In this document: in pieces, positions 1 to 7,697 of the stretch
How positions within the stretch are numbered: position 1 is the first letter of the stretch
How the letters are laid out: each line of letters begins with the position of its first letter
From: Gammaproteobacteria bacterium
Lineage (GTDB): Bacteria > Pseudomonadota > Gammaproteobacteria > HK1
DNA length: 48,314 nucleotides
NCBI GenBank assembly: GCA_009937425.1
Contig: JAACFO010000017.1
Coordinates: 1-48,314 of the forward strand
Reading direction: 5' to 3'
Program-made: the position numbers and the translations under genes
Notes under the pieces: generated by a model
Database searches by the model: none
What the model was told of the DNA's origin: nothing
What the model saw: only the letters and a program-made list of their open reading frames with translations

Positions 1-23
1 CTTTCGGCACGGTCTATTCCTAG
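1..23 (+). CDS. possible 3' end of an upstream gene (truncated by window)
   Basis: One frame reads six codons (FGTVYS) into a TAG at 21-23, so the window may open inside the last codons of an upstream same-strand gene. The fragment is too short to identify, and other frames cannot be excluded. Confidence 0.2.
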
Positions 24-69
24 TTAAGCGTGCCGCTAATTCGCTGAAAAAATGTCAACCGGGGGCACA

Positions 70-840
70 ATGGCGCACTGGATTCGCTTCGAACATGCCG
101 GCAGCACCGGCTTCGGCACCATCGAAAATGACCGGATAGCCGTGTACGAGGGCGATATGTTCGATGCGCCCACGGCTACGGGCGAGCATCTTGCTCTGGA
201 TCAAGTGACGCCGCTAACACCCACGGCGGCTGGCAAGATGATCGCCCTTTGGAACAATTTTCACGCGCTGGCTGCAAAACTGAATCAGGAAATTCCTGAG
301 GAGCCGCTGTATTTCATCAAGGCTGATGGTTCCTACCTCGGCCCTGGTGCAGTCATTCGCAAACCGCCGTCCTATGACGGCAAAGTCGTGTTCGAGGGCG
401 AGCTCGGAATCGTCATCGGTCGTGAGTGCCGTAGCGTTTTCGAAGCCGACGCCGATGACCACGTTTTCGGCTATACCTGCATCAATGACGTTACCGCTGT
501 CGAACTCATCGGCAGGGACGCCACCTTTGCTCAGTGGACCCGTGCGAAGAGCTTTGACACCTTCGGCGTCTTCGGTCCTGTGGTCAGCACCGGACTCGAC
601 CCCTCGACATTATCCATTCGCACGGTGCTCAACGATCAGGAACGTCAGAACTATCCGGTAAGCGACATGATTTTCGCGCCGTTGAAAATCGTCAGCTTGA
701 TCTCCCGGGATATGACCCTTAACCCCGGCGATGTGATCTGTTGCGGCACCTCGGTAGGCGTCGGTTCCATGAAGCCCGGGAGCACGATCGAGGTCACCAT
801 CGAAGGGATCGGCACGCTGAACAATCGATACGAAAATTGA
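70..840 (+). CDS. fumarylacetoacetate hydrolase (FAH) family protein
   Basis: A 256-residue single-domain FAH-family enzyme. Members are divalent-metal hydrolases, isomerases or decarboxylases acting on beta-dicarbonyl or ring-cleavage products. The metal-binding set is visible: the E-x-E pair in FEGELGIVIG (about E109/E111) and the Asp of CINDVTA (about D140), followed by the family-typical RAKSFDTF. I prefer ATG 70, which follows a G-rich stretch (60-65) and gives the usual MAHW-type N-terminus; an in-frame ATG at 52 would add six residues. It is the first gene of a tight same-strand series with the ketopantoate-reductase-like gene (15 bp gap) and glcD, which suggests catabolism of small oxo- or hydroxy-acids. 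The substrate cannot be read from sequence. Confidence 0.88.
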   Translation: MAHWIRFEHAGSTGFGTIENDRIAVYEGDMFDAPTATGEHLALDQVTPLTPTAAGKMIALWNNFHALAAKLNQEIPEEPLYFIKADGSYLGPGAVIRKPPSYDGKVVFEGELGIVIGRECRSVFEADADDHVFGYTCINDVTAVELIGRDATFAQWTRAKSFDTFGVFGPVVSTGLDPSTLSIRTVLNDQERQNYPVSDMIFAPLKIVSLISRDMTLNPGDVICCGTSVGVGSMKPGSTIEVTIEGIGTLNNRYEN

Positions 841-855
841 AGCGAGGGCTGGATC

Positions 856-1866
856 ATGAAAATTTGCGTGGTAGGTGCGGGTGCTATTGGCGGATTGCTT
901 GCGGTGCGCCTGGCAGAGGCTGGCGAGGAGGTAACCGTCGTCGACCAGGGCGCGCACCTGCAGGCCATTCAGCGCGATGGGCTGAAGCTCTTGATGGCCG
1001 ATGGCAGCGAGCACTTGACGCGATCATTGAACGCGTGCGCGAACATGGGCGATGCCGGGCCCCAGGATGTGGTGATACTGGCGGTGAAAACCCAGGTTCT
1101 TCCCGTGGTAGCGCCGCAACTCGCCGGCATCATGCATGAGCAAACCGTCATCCTGCCGATGCAGAACGGATTGCCCTGGTGGTACTTCCACAAGCATGGC
1201 GGTGAGTACGACGGCCGGCCCATCGAATGCCTGGACCCGAATGGAGAACTTGCCGAGCATGTGGACGTGGACCGCATCCTCGGCTGCGTCGTTTTTCCCG
1301 CAGGCGAAGTCGTCTCCCCGGGTGTCGTCCGGCACACGGAGGGTAACCGCTTTCCACTGGGGGAACTCGATGGCAGCGACTCCCCACGCGCCCAGGCCAT
1401 GGTGCAGATGTTCACCAACGCCGGCTTCAAATCTTTTGTTCTCGAGGACATTCGGGCCGAAATCTGGCTCAAGCTCCTGGGGAATTTATCCTTCAATCCC
1501 ATCAGCGCGCTGACCCACGCAACAATGGTGGACATTTGCCAGTATCCAGCCAGCCGCGGGCTGGCGGAATCGATGATGGAGGAGGCTCAGGCGGTGGCCA
1601 GCCACCTGGGGATCAGCATGCGCGTGACCATCGAGAAACGCATCGCCGGCGCGGAGAAAGTCGGTAAGCACAAGACCTCCATGCTGCAGGACGTGGAGGC
1701 CGGCCGGGGGCTCGAGCTGGAGGCCATCATGGGAGCGGTGGTGGAGCTGGGGCAATTGACCGGCATTGCAACCCCGGCCATCGATGCAATTTACGCACTG
1801 GTGAAACTCCTGGACAAGACCATGCGCGCGGACCACGGCGCAGTGCAGCTGCGGCGTATTGCCTGA
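856..1866 (+). CDS. ketopantoate reductase (ApbA/PanE) family protein
   Basis: A 336-residue NADPH-dependent 2-oxoacid reductase of the ApbA/PanE family. An N-terminal Rossmann fold has the dinucleotide loop GAGAIGG at residues 7-13, and the C-terminal helical domain has the conserved KLLGN (K206) and NPISALT segments that position the catalytic Lys and substrate. A GAGGG Shine-Dalgarno lies about 8 bases before ATG 856. It is somewhat longer than E. coli PanE (303 residues), with an insertion around residues 108-130. Its place between an FAH-family gene and glcDEF argues for a catabolic 2-hydroxyacid dehydrogenase or a paralogue rather than the dedicated pantothenate enzyme, so no symbol is given. 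Confidence 0.85.
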   Translation: MKICVVGAGAIGGLLAVRLAEAGEEVTVVDQGAHLQAIQRDGLKLLMADGSEHLTRSLNACANMGDAGPQDVVILAVKTQVLPVVAPQLAGIMHEQTVILPMQNGLPWWYFHKHGGEYDGRPIECLDPNGELAEHVDVDRILGCVVFPAGEVVSPGVVRHTEGNRFPLGELDGSDSPRAQAMVQMFTNAGFKSFVLEDIRAEIWLKLLGNLSFNPISALTHATMVDICQYPASRGLAESMMEEAQAVASHLGISMRVTIEKRIAGAEKVGKHKTSMLQDVEAGRGLELEAIMGAVVELGQLTGIATPAIDAIYALVKLLDKTMRADHGAVQLRRIA

Positions 1867-1885
1867 CTAAGTCGAGGGATTGCCG

Positions 1886-3355
1886 ATGGCATCCGGCACA
1901 ATCGATCGCAATGGGTTGCTTGCGCAGTTCCGGACCTTTCTGGATGCGGACGCGGTACTGCACGATGCTGAGCAACTCAAACCCTACGAGTGCGACGGGC
2001 TGACGGCCTACCGGCAGACACCATTGCTCGTAGTGCTGCCTGAAACCATCGAGCAAGTACAGCAGGTGCTGCGCGTGTGCGCCGCCGCTCAGGTGCCGGT
2101 TGTCGCCAGGGGGGCCGGAACGGGTCTCTCCGGAGGCGCCCTGCCACTGGCCGATGGCGTTCTACTGGTGCTCGCCAAGTTCAATCGCATACTTTCCATC
2201 GACACGGCGAACCGCAGCGCCCGGGTCCAGCCCGGGGTACGCAACCTGGCGATCTCCGAGGCGGCAAGTGAATACGGCCTCTACTACGCGCCAGACCCGT
2301 CGTCGCAGATCGCCTGCAGCATCGGCGGTAATGTCGCGGAGAATGCCGGCGGTCTGCATTGCTTGAAGTACGGGTTGACGGTGCACAATATTCTCGCCCT
2401 CGAGGTGCTCACCATCGACGGCGAGCGGCTCAGCATCGGCGCCCAGTCACTGGACGCAGCCGGCTACGATCTCCTCGCCTTGCTTACGGGCTCCGAGGGC
2501 TTACTCGCCATCATCGTCGAGATCACGGTTCGCTTGCTGCCCAATCCCGAGTGCGCGCGAGTGCTGCTGGCCGCATTCGACGATGTGGGCGCCGCCGGGT
2601 CCGCCGTCGGGCACATCATTGCCGATGGCATCATCCCCGCGGGGCTCGAGATGATGGACAACGCGGCGATCCGTGCCGCCGAGGATTTCGTCCATGCGGG
2701 ATACCCCACCGAGGCCGCCGCCATCTTGTTGTGTGAGCTCGACGGCACCGAAGGCGAGGTCACGGATCAGATCGCGCACGTGTCGGCGCTACTCGAGGCC
2801 TGCCATGCCACTGAGGTGCGCGTAGCCAGGGACGAAGAGGAACGGATACGTTTCTGGGCCGGACGCAAAGCGGCCTTTCCCGCAGTGGGTAGACTTTCAC
2901 CGGATTACTACTGCATGGACGGCACCATCCCGCGGCGCGAGCTTCCGACCGTGCTCACGCGCACCGCCGAACTCTCGGAAGAATATGGGCTGGCGGTGGT
3001 CAATGTCTTTCACGCCGGCGACGGCAACCTTCATCCGTTGATTCTCTACGATGCCAACAAGGAAGGCGAAGTGGAACAGGTCGAAGAACTCGGCGCGAAG
3101 ATCTTGGAGCTGTGCGTGGAGGTCGGCGGCACAATTACCGGCGAGCACGGTGTCGGCGTGGAGAAAATCGACCAGATGTGTGTGCAGTTCAGCGCCGCGG
3201 AGCTGCACAGCTTTCACGCCGTTAAATCGGCCTTCGATAGGAACAAGCTGCTCAACCCGGGCAAAGCCGTACCGTCCCTGGCCCGTTGCGCCGAGCTCGG
3301 CGGCATGCACGTTCACGGCGGCGAATTACCTTTTCCGGATCTGGAGAGGTTCTGA
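1886..3355 (+). CDS. glcD: glycolate oxidase, FAD-binding subunit GlcD
   Basis: The 489-residue flavin subunit of glycolate dehydrogenase, which oxidises glycolate (and D-lactate in relatives) to glyoxylate with GlcE and GlcF at the membrane. The FAD-binding loop RGAGTGLSGG is at residues 75-84, followed by the PDPSSQIACSIGGNVAENAG segment. The C-terminal FAD-oxidase domain carries HAGDGNLHPL and GEHGVGVEK. ATG 1886 is chosen because AGGGA at 1875-1879 lies six bases upstream; an in-frame TTG at 1880 abuts that ribosome site and is unlikely. Length matches E. coli GlcD (499). glcE starts 4 bp after the stop. Confidence 0.95.
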   Translation: MASGTIDRNGLLAQFRTFLDADAVLHDAEQLKPYECDGLTAYRQTPLLVVLPETIEQVQQVLRVCAAAQVPVVARGAGTGLSGGALPLADGVLLVLAKFNRILSIDTANRSARVQPGVRNLAISEAASEYGLYYAPDPSSQIACSIGGNVAENAGGLHCLKYGLTVHNILALEVLTIDGERLSIGAQSLDAAGYDLLALLTGSEGLLAIIVEITVRLLPNPECARVLLAAFDDVGAAGSAVGHIIADGIIPAGLEMMDNAAIRAAEDFVHAGYPTEAAAILLCELDGTEGEVTDQIAHVSALLEACHATEVRVARDEEERIRFWAGRKAAFPAVGRLSPDYYCMDGTIPRRELPTVLTRTAELSEEYGLAVVNVFHAGDGNLHPLILYDANKEGEVEQVEELGAKILELCVEVGGTITGEHGVGVEKIDQMCVQFSAAELHSFHAVKSAFDRNKLLNPGKAVPSLARCAELGGMHVHGGELPFPDLERF

Positions 3356-3359
3356 GCCC

Positions 3360-4424
3360 GTGGGTGATGGCAACGATGCGAGCGCCGAGCTCGAGGATCG
3401 CGTGCTGCGGGCAGCGTCAGAGAGCACGCCGCTGGACATCGTCGGCGGGGGCAGCAAATCCTTTCTCGGCCGTATTACCCAAAGCGAGCCCCTCAGCGTC
3501 GACGGGCACCGGGGCGTCGTCTCCTATGAGCCAACCGAGCTCGTAATCACCGCCCGCGCCGGCACACCGCTCACCGAGATTGAGGCGCTGCTCGCCGACA
3601 GCGCCCAGATGCTCGCCTTCGAGCCGCCCCACTACGGCGCAACGGCAACGCTGGGTGGCACCGTGGCGAGCGCGCTGTCCGGCCCACGGCGCCCCTACGC
3701 AGGCGCGGTTCGGGACTTCGTATTGGGCATAAAGGTTTTGAACGGCGAAGGACGCACGCTCAGTTTCGGCGGCCAGGTAATGAAGAACGTCGCCGGCTAC
3801 GACCTCTCGCGGCTCATGGTGGGCGCCATGGGCACTCTCGGTGTGTTGCTGGAAGTTTCGCTGAAAGTGTTGCCGTCACCGGCGTACACGACAACCCTGC
3901 GTTTTTCCCTGGATGCCGCCGCCGCTATCGAGCAAATGAATAACTGGGCGGCAAAGCCGCTGCCGCTCTCCGGCGCCTGTCACGAGGGTGAAACACTCCA
4001 TGTCCGCCTCTCGGGCACCGCCGGCGGTGTCGCCCAGGCAGTCGACAGGATGGGTGGCGATGCGGTTGAAGACGCGCCCCACTGGCGCGACCTGCGTGAA
4101 CAAGCCCTCGACTACTTCGACACCCGGGCGCCGCTGTGGCGAATATCGGTTCCGCCAGCGACCCCTCCAATGAAGCTTCCGGGTGAAACGCTCATTGACT
4201 GGGGTGGGGCTTTGCGCTGGTTAAAAAGTGAAGCACCGGGCGAAGAGATACGCGCCGCCGCCGACAGCGTCGGTGGGCACGCGACGCTTTACCGCAACGG
4301 CGATCGCCGGGGCGCGATTTATCATCCGCTTAAGCCTGCGTTACTTGCTCTTCATCAGCGGTTAAAAGCCTCCTTCGACCCCAAGGGGATACTCAATAGC
4401 GGCAGAATGTACGCGGATCTTTAA
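3360..4424 (+). CDS. glcE: glycolate oxidase, second FAD-binding subunit GlcE
   Basis: A 354-residue GlcD-related subunit, close to the 350 residues of E. coli GlcE. Family segments include HYGATATLGGTVASALSG, the GGQVMKNVAGYDLSRLMVGA block, and the C-terminal NPGK-equivalent DPKGILNSGRMY. The start is taken as GTG 3360, four bases after the glcD stop. The frame stays open upstream to 3051, but that part overlaps glcD and does not resemble GlcE. The stop codon (4422-4424) lies inside the left arm of a long palindromic element, so the final bases of the gene may have been altered by its arrival. Confidence 0.93.
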   Translation: MGDGNDASAELEDRVLRAASESTPLDIVGGGSKSFLGRITQSEPLSVDGHRGVVSYEPTELVITARAGTPLTEIEALLADSAQMLAFEPPHYGATATLGGTVASALSGPRRPYAGAVRDFVLGIKVLNGEGRTLSFGGQVMKNVAGYDLSRLMVGAMGTLGVLLEVSLKVLPSPAYTTTLRFSLDAAAAIEQMNNWAAKPLPLSGACHEGETLHVRLSGTAGGVAQAVDRMGGDAVEDAPHWRDLREQALDYFDTRAPLWRISVPPATPPMKLPGETLIDWGGALRWLKSEAPGEEIRAAADSVGGHATLYRNGDRRGAIYHPLKPALLALHQRLKASFDPKGILNSGRMYADL

Positions 4425-4505
4425 AAGGGGACAGATCTATTTTTTCTTGTTTCCGTGAAAATATGATTCTGACTTTCTTAAAAAATAGATCTGTCCCCTT
4501 TTAAA
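4420..4505. repeat. perfect 26-bp inverted repeat (palindromic element) between glcE and glcF
   Basis: Arms at 4420-4445 and 4480-4505 are perfect reverse complements over 26 bases; the 34-base loop is AT-rich. Each arm contains GGGGACAGATCTATTTTT or its complement. The element holds the glcE stop codon and ends two bases before the glcF ATG. Size and layout fit a mobile palindromic (REP/MITE-like) repeat. From memory, similar GGGGACAGATCT ends flank Y1-type (REP-associated) transposase genes, but none is in this window. Confidence 0.92.
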
Positions 4506-4507
4506 TC

Positions 4508-5719
4508 ATGCAAACCAATCTTGCCGACTTCATCAAGAATACCGCCGACGGGCGTGAAGCCAACAGCATTTTACGCAAGTGCGTGCACTGCGGCTTCTGC
4601 ACTGCGACCTGCCCCACCTATCAGCTGCTTGGCGATGAACTCGACGGCCCCAGGGGACGTATCTACCTCATCAAGGAATCCCTGGAAGGACAAGCGGTTA
4701 CGGAGAAGACGCGACGACATCTGGATCGCTGCCTCAGCTGCCGTTCCTGCGAGACCACGTGTCCCTCGGGGGTTCGCTATGGCCGGCTACTGGATATCGG
4801 CCGGGCCGTGGTGGAAGAGCGTGCGCCGCGCCCTGTTCACGAGCGCGCCCTGCGCAGGGCGCTTCGCTGGCTGCTTCCCCATCCCGGGCGATTCGCGCCG
4901 CTTTTGCGCTTCGGACAAAGCTTACGCCCTCTGCTGCCAGCCGCTCTGCGACGCCACATTCCGAAACGATCTGCCGCCGGTTCCTGGCCCGCACCGCGCC
5001 ATGCCCGCAGGGTGCTGTGTTTAGACGGATGCGTGCAAAGCAGTATCGCTCCCGGTATCAACGCAGCCGCCGCCAGGGTACTCGATCGTCTGGGTGTGTC
5101 CCTGGTGCCGACGGCCGCTGCCGGCTGCTGCGGCGCCGTCAGCCATCATTTGTCGGCCCGAAGTGAGGCGCTGGACTTCATGCGCCGCAATATCGACGCC
5201 TGGTGGCCGCAATTGGAACAGGGAGCCGAAGCAGTGCTGACCGGTGCCAGCGCCTGCACTGCCATGATAAAGGAATACGGGGAGTTACTCGCCGACGATC
5301 CGCAATACGCACATAAGGCAGCACGCGTCTCCAAGCTCGCTCGGGATCTGAGTGAAGTGATTGCGGCCGAAGACCTTTCCGCCCTTGGAAACAGTACCGT
5401 GCTTTCTCGCCGAGTGGCGTTTCACTCTCCCTGCACTCTCCAACATGGCCAGGGAATTCGTGGCACGGTCGAATCCATACTCGATGCCCGTGGCCATCTG
5501 CTTACCCGGGTGCGGGATTCACATCTTTGCTGCGGCTCGGCAGGCACCTATTCCATCCTTCAGCCGACTCTGTCAAAGCGCCTGCGCGAAAATAAACTGG
5601 CGGCACTGGAGGCTGATAAGCCCGAGCTCATTGCAACCGCCAATATTGGCTGTCTCGTGGAATTACGCGCCGCTTCGGATGTGCCGGTCGTGCACTGGAT
5701 CGAGTTACTGGACGAGTGA
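4508..5719 (+). CDS. glcF: glycolate oxidase, iron-sulfur subunit GlcF
   Basis: The 403-residue electron-transfer subunit of glycolate dehydrogenase (E. coli GlcF 407). Two 4Fe-4S motifs are clear: C25/C28/C31/C35 in CVHCGFCTATCP and C75/C78/C81/C85 in CLSCRSCETTCP. Two CCG-type cysteine-rich segments follow, GCCGAVSHH and HLCCGSAGTY, as in heterodisulfide-reductase-like quinone-reducing subunits. It completes glcDEF. No Shine-Dalgarno is visible before ATG 4508: the preceding 26 bases are the right arm of the palindromic element. Translation may therefore depend on coupling or be reduced. Confidence 0.95.
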   Translation: MQTNLADFIKNTADGREANSILRKCVHCGFCTATCPTYQLLGDELDGPRGRIYLIKESLEGQAVTEKTRRHLDRCLSCRSCETTCPSGVRYGRLLDIGRAVVEERAPRPVHERALRRALRWLLPHPGRFAPLLRFGQSLRPLLPAALRRHIPKRSAAGSWPAPRHARRVLCLDGCVQSSIAPGINAAAARVLDRLGVSLVPTAAAGCCGAVSHHLSARSEALDFMRRNIDAWWPQLEQGAEAVLTGASACTAMIKEYGELLADDPQYAHKAARVSKLARDLSEVIAAEDLSALGNSTVLSRRVAFHSPCTLQHGQGIRGTVESILDARGHLLTRVRDSHLCCGSAGTYSILQPTLSKRLRENKLAALEADKPELIATANIGCLVELRAASDVPVVHWIELLDE

Positions 5720-5726
5720 AGATCGA

Positions 5727-6179
5727 TCAGGCGTGCCCGATCATTTCCGAAATCAACTGATCCTCGAGCTCGATGCGTACGGCGAGCTCCTCACCAAGCT
5801 TCGAAAGCATGTTCGTCAGGTTTCCGCTGTTGCCGTCTCCGTTTGCCTTCTCCATCACATCATTGAATTCGACGGCTATCTGAGTCGTATTGGCGATTCG
5901 CGGATATAATTCCTCGGCCAGCTTCACTATACCGCGGCGACGCTCCTTGCCCTCGGATATGCGTTCATAGAGGCCAAAGTGCCCGGATGCAATATAGTCG
6001 ACCAGTATCTCTGAAAATTCCTTCAGCAACTCATCGGTGGGCGTTTCGTCGGCGTAGGGCTCGACTCCAGCGACGCGCTCGAAGAGCACCAGCATCCGCT
6101 GTCGCTCGATCAGCATCTTGTCTATCAGTGTGCGCGTGCCGCTTCTGCGATCGCGTTGCTCCTGGGCCTCAGAACTCAT
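5727..6179 (-). CDS. rsd: Rsd/AlgQ family anti-sigma70 regulator
   Basis: A 150-residue all-helical protein like E. coli Rsd (158 residues), which binds RNA polymerase sigma70 region 4 and favours alternative sigma factors. The family core LVDYIASGHFGLYERI (E. coli LVDYLSAGHFSIYERI) is unmistakable, followed by YPRIANTTQIAVEFND and a C-terminal RIELEDQLI. ATG 6179 is chosen because GGAG lies six bases upstream; the frame continues upstream to 6398 without resemblance to the family. Another ATG at 6191 has a poor ribosome site. It converges on glcF with a 7-base gap, which holds no clear terminator. Confidence 0.9.
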   Translation of the reverse strand: MSSEAQEQRDRRSGTRTLIDKMLIERQRMLVLFERVAGVEPYADETPTDELLKEFSEILVDYIASGHFGLYERISEGKERRRGIVKLAEELYPRIANTTQIAVEFNDVMEKANGDGNSGNLTNMLSKLGEELAVRIELEDQLISEMIGHA

Positions 6180-6202
6180 GAACTGCTCCATCTTTGGCGG
6201 TG

Positions 6203-6262
6203 CCCCGGTGTCGGCCGGGGTAGTCGGGCGCATAGATAACCACCACTGCCTCCGGATGGCAA
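6203..6262 (-). promoter_or_regulatory. candidate sigma70 promoter and GC hairpin upstream of rsd
   Basis: On the minus strand TTGCCA (6257-6262) and TATCTA (6233-6238) are separated by 18 bases, a plausible sigma70 promoter with the transcript start about 45 bases before the rsd ATG. The leader would contain a perfect CCCCGG/CCGGGG hairpin (6203-6208 and 6215-6220, 6-base loop). Both come from eye inspection only. Confidence 0.3.
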
Positions 6263-6431
6263 GTTCGTTAGTCCAAAAAAGAGACCTTGCGCACATATGA
6301 AGCATGGAATTGCACTGCATATCGCGAAATTGCGGCCGAAATTGGCCCCCGCACCTACCCTGGGAACACTTCTGTGAGGCTGTCAAACCGCCCCCCAAGT
6401 TGATAGATTAGCCCGCGTTTCCACCGGAGTA

Positions 6432-7571
6432 GTGCGCGCTTTTATGAGCTGCCAGGTAAAAATACTCGGCGCTGTTTCACTGCTGATCAAGCCGGATTTG
6501 GCGGCAGTATTTACCGTTCTCGTCCTTGTCAGCGGCCTCGCCGCGGCCGGCACCTTGCCGGAGATTCGCTCTTTGGCGGCGGACCAACACTATGCGGAAG
6601 CGCTGAAACAGCTGGATGCCTATCTGGAGAACCACGCTGGCGATGTGGAGGCACGCCTGTTCAGGGGCGTCATCCTCACCCGCCAGGGGAACATCGACGA
6701 AGCCATCGCCACCTTTGACCAGTTGTCCAAAGACAGGCCGGAGCTTCCTGAACCGCTCAATAACCTGGCGGTACTTTATGCAGCACAAGGCCGATACGAC
6801 GACTCCCGCAAGGTGCTGCAGCGTGCCATCGAGCTGGAACCGCGCTACGACACCGCCCACGAGAATCTTGGCGACGTCTATGCGAAGCTTGCCAACATCG
6901 CCTATGAGCGCGCGTTCACGCTGAATAAGAAAAATTCCAGCGCAAGAGATAAGGCAAGCTGGATGACCCGGGTGCTCGACACCGAACCCGCGGCGCCGGG
7001 CGAAGTTTCGCCGGGAGCGAGCACCCAAACGTCAGACCTGGAAACAAGGGCAACGGAGCAGGTCGAACCGCAAGCCAGGAGTGAAGCAGAAACCAGGGCC
7101 GTGGCGCGGCAAATAGCCGCCACCTGCTACGCGGTCAACGGTATCGAGAACCATGCATCGGCACGCTCGGTGGCCAATTGGTTTACGACCAGGGGCTTGA
7201 CTGCCAGGGAACAAACCCGCTCCGCCCAGGAGAGCATCTTCTACGAGGTGTACGCACCTCCACTGAATACCCGCGCCGCCGTAGATGAAGAAATGCGCCG
7301 CATGCGCGAGGACGGTTTCGTCGATATCATGCGCATCAACAGCGGCGAGCTCGAAAACGGCATCTCGGTCGGTGCTTACCGCCAGCTCAGTAATGCCGAA
7401 CGGCGGGTCAAGAATCTGCGTGCCAAAGGCTATCAGGTCGAGTTCAAGCCCCGGGACAAAACACGCACCACCTACTGGGTAGCCGTCGGCGCCGGCGCCA
7501 ACCGCGAAATGAGAAGTCAATTCACCAGCACTTTCCCAGCCTACCCACTGAGCGAATCACCCTGCCGATAG
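6432..7571 (+). CDS. secreted or anchored TPR protein with SPOR-like C-terminus
   Basis: A 379-residue protein with a hydrophobic N-terminal segment (residues about 24-38, ending SGLAAAG) that looks like a signal peptide or anchor. Three TPR-like helical repeats cover about 45-155 (AEALKQLDAYLENH, IDEAIATFDQLSKD, DDSRKVLQRAIELEP). A low-complexity linker follows, and then a C-terminal domain of about 130 residues with SPOR-like pattern (CYAVNGIENHASARSVANWF ... GISVGAYRQLSNAERRVKNL ... YWVAVGAG). SPOR domains bind denuded septal peptidoglycan, so an envelope or division role is inferred. The start is uncertain: GTG 6432 lies too close to GGAG (6426-6429), and ATG 6444 is an alternative. Confidence 0.75.
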   Translation: MRAFMSCQVKILGAVSLLIKPDLAAVFTVLVLVSGLAAAGTLPEIRSLAADQHYAEALKQLDAYLENHAGDVEARLFRGVILTRQGNIDEAIATFDQLSKDRPELPEPLNNLAVLYAAQGRYDDSRKVLQRAIELEPRYDTAHENLGDVYAKLANIAYERAFTLNKKNSSARDKASWMTRVLDTEPAAPGEVSPGASTQTSDLETRATEQVEPQARSEAETRAVARQIAATCYAVNGIENHASARSVANWFTTRGLTAREQTRSAQESIFYEVYAPPLNTRAAVDEEMRRMREDGFVDIMRINSGELENGISVGAYRQLSNAERRVKNLRAKGYQVEFKPRDKTRTTYWVAVGAGANREMRSQFTSTFPAYPLSESPCR

Positions 7572-7584
7572 TCAAATAGTCAAG

Positions 7585-7683
7585 AGGTACCGGTGTTGCC
7601 TTATTTCACTTTTCGCATGTGCGGGATGCAATACTTACCAGGCAGTGCGTGGCGAAAAGTAAAATAAGGCAACACCGGTACCT
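7585..7683. repeat. 32-bp inverted repeat (31/32 match) upstream of metY
   Basis: Arms 7585-7616 and 7652-7683 are reverse complements over 32 bases with one mismatch, around a 35-base loop. Outer ends carry AGGTACCGGTGTTGCC and its complement. The layout matches the element at 4420-4505 (long arms, about 35-base loop, placed just before a start codon), but the sequence is unrelated. It lies between the TPR/SPOR stop and the metY ribosome site AGGAAG (7684-7689). A palindromic mobile repeat is the most likely identity. Confidence 0.9.
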
Positions 7684-7697
7684 AGGAAGATAGAGAT

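Noticed and set aside
3051-3359. Longer N-terminus for GlcE overlapping glcD
   Set aside because: The extended residues are unlike GlcE, and GTG 3360 gives the family length.
7572-7697. SAM or other methionine riboswitch upstream of metY
   Set aside because: The gap is almost entirely the 99-bp palindromic element; no multi-helix aptamer pattern is visible.
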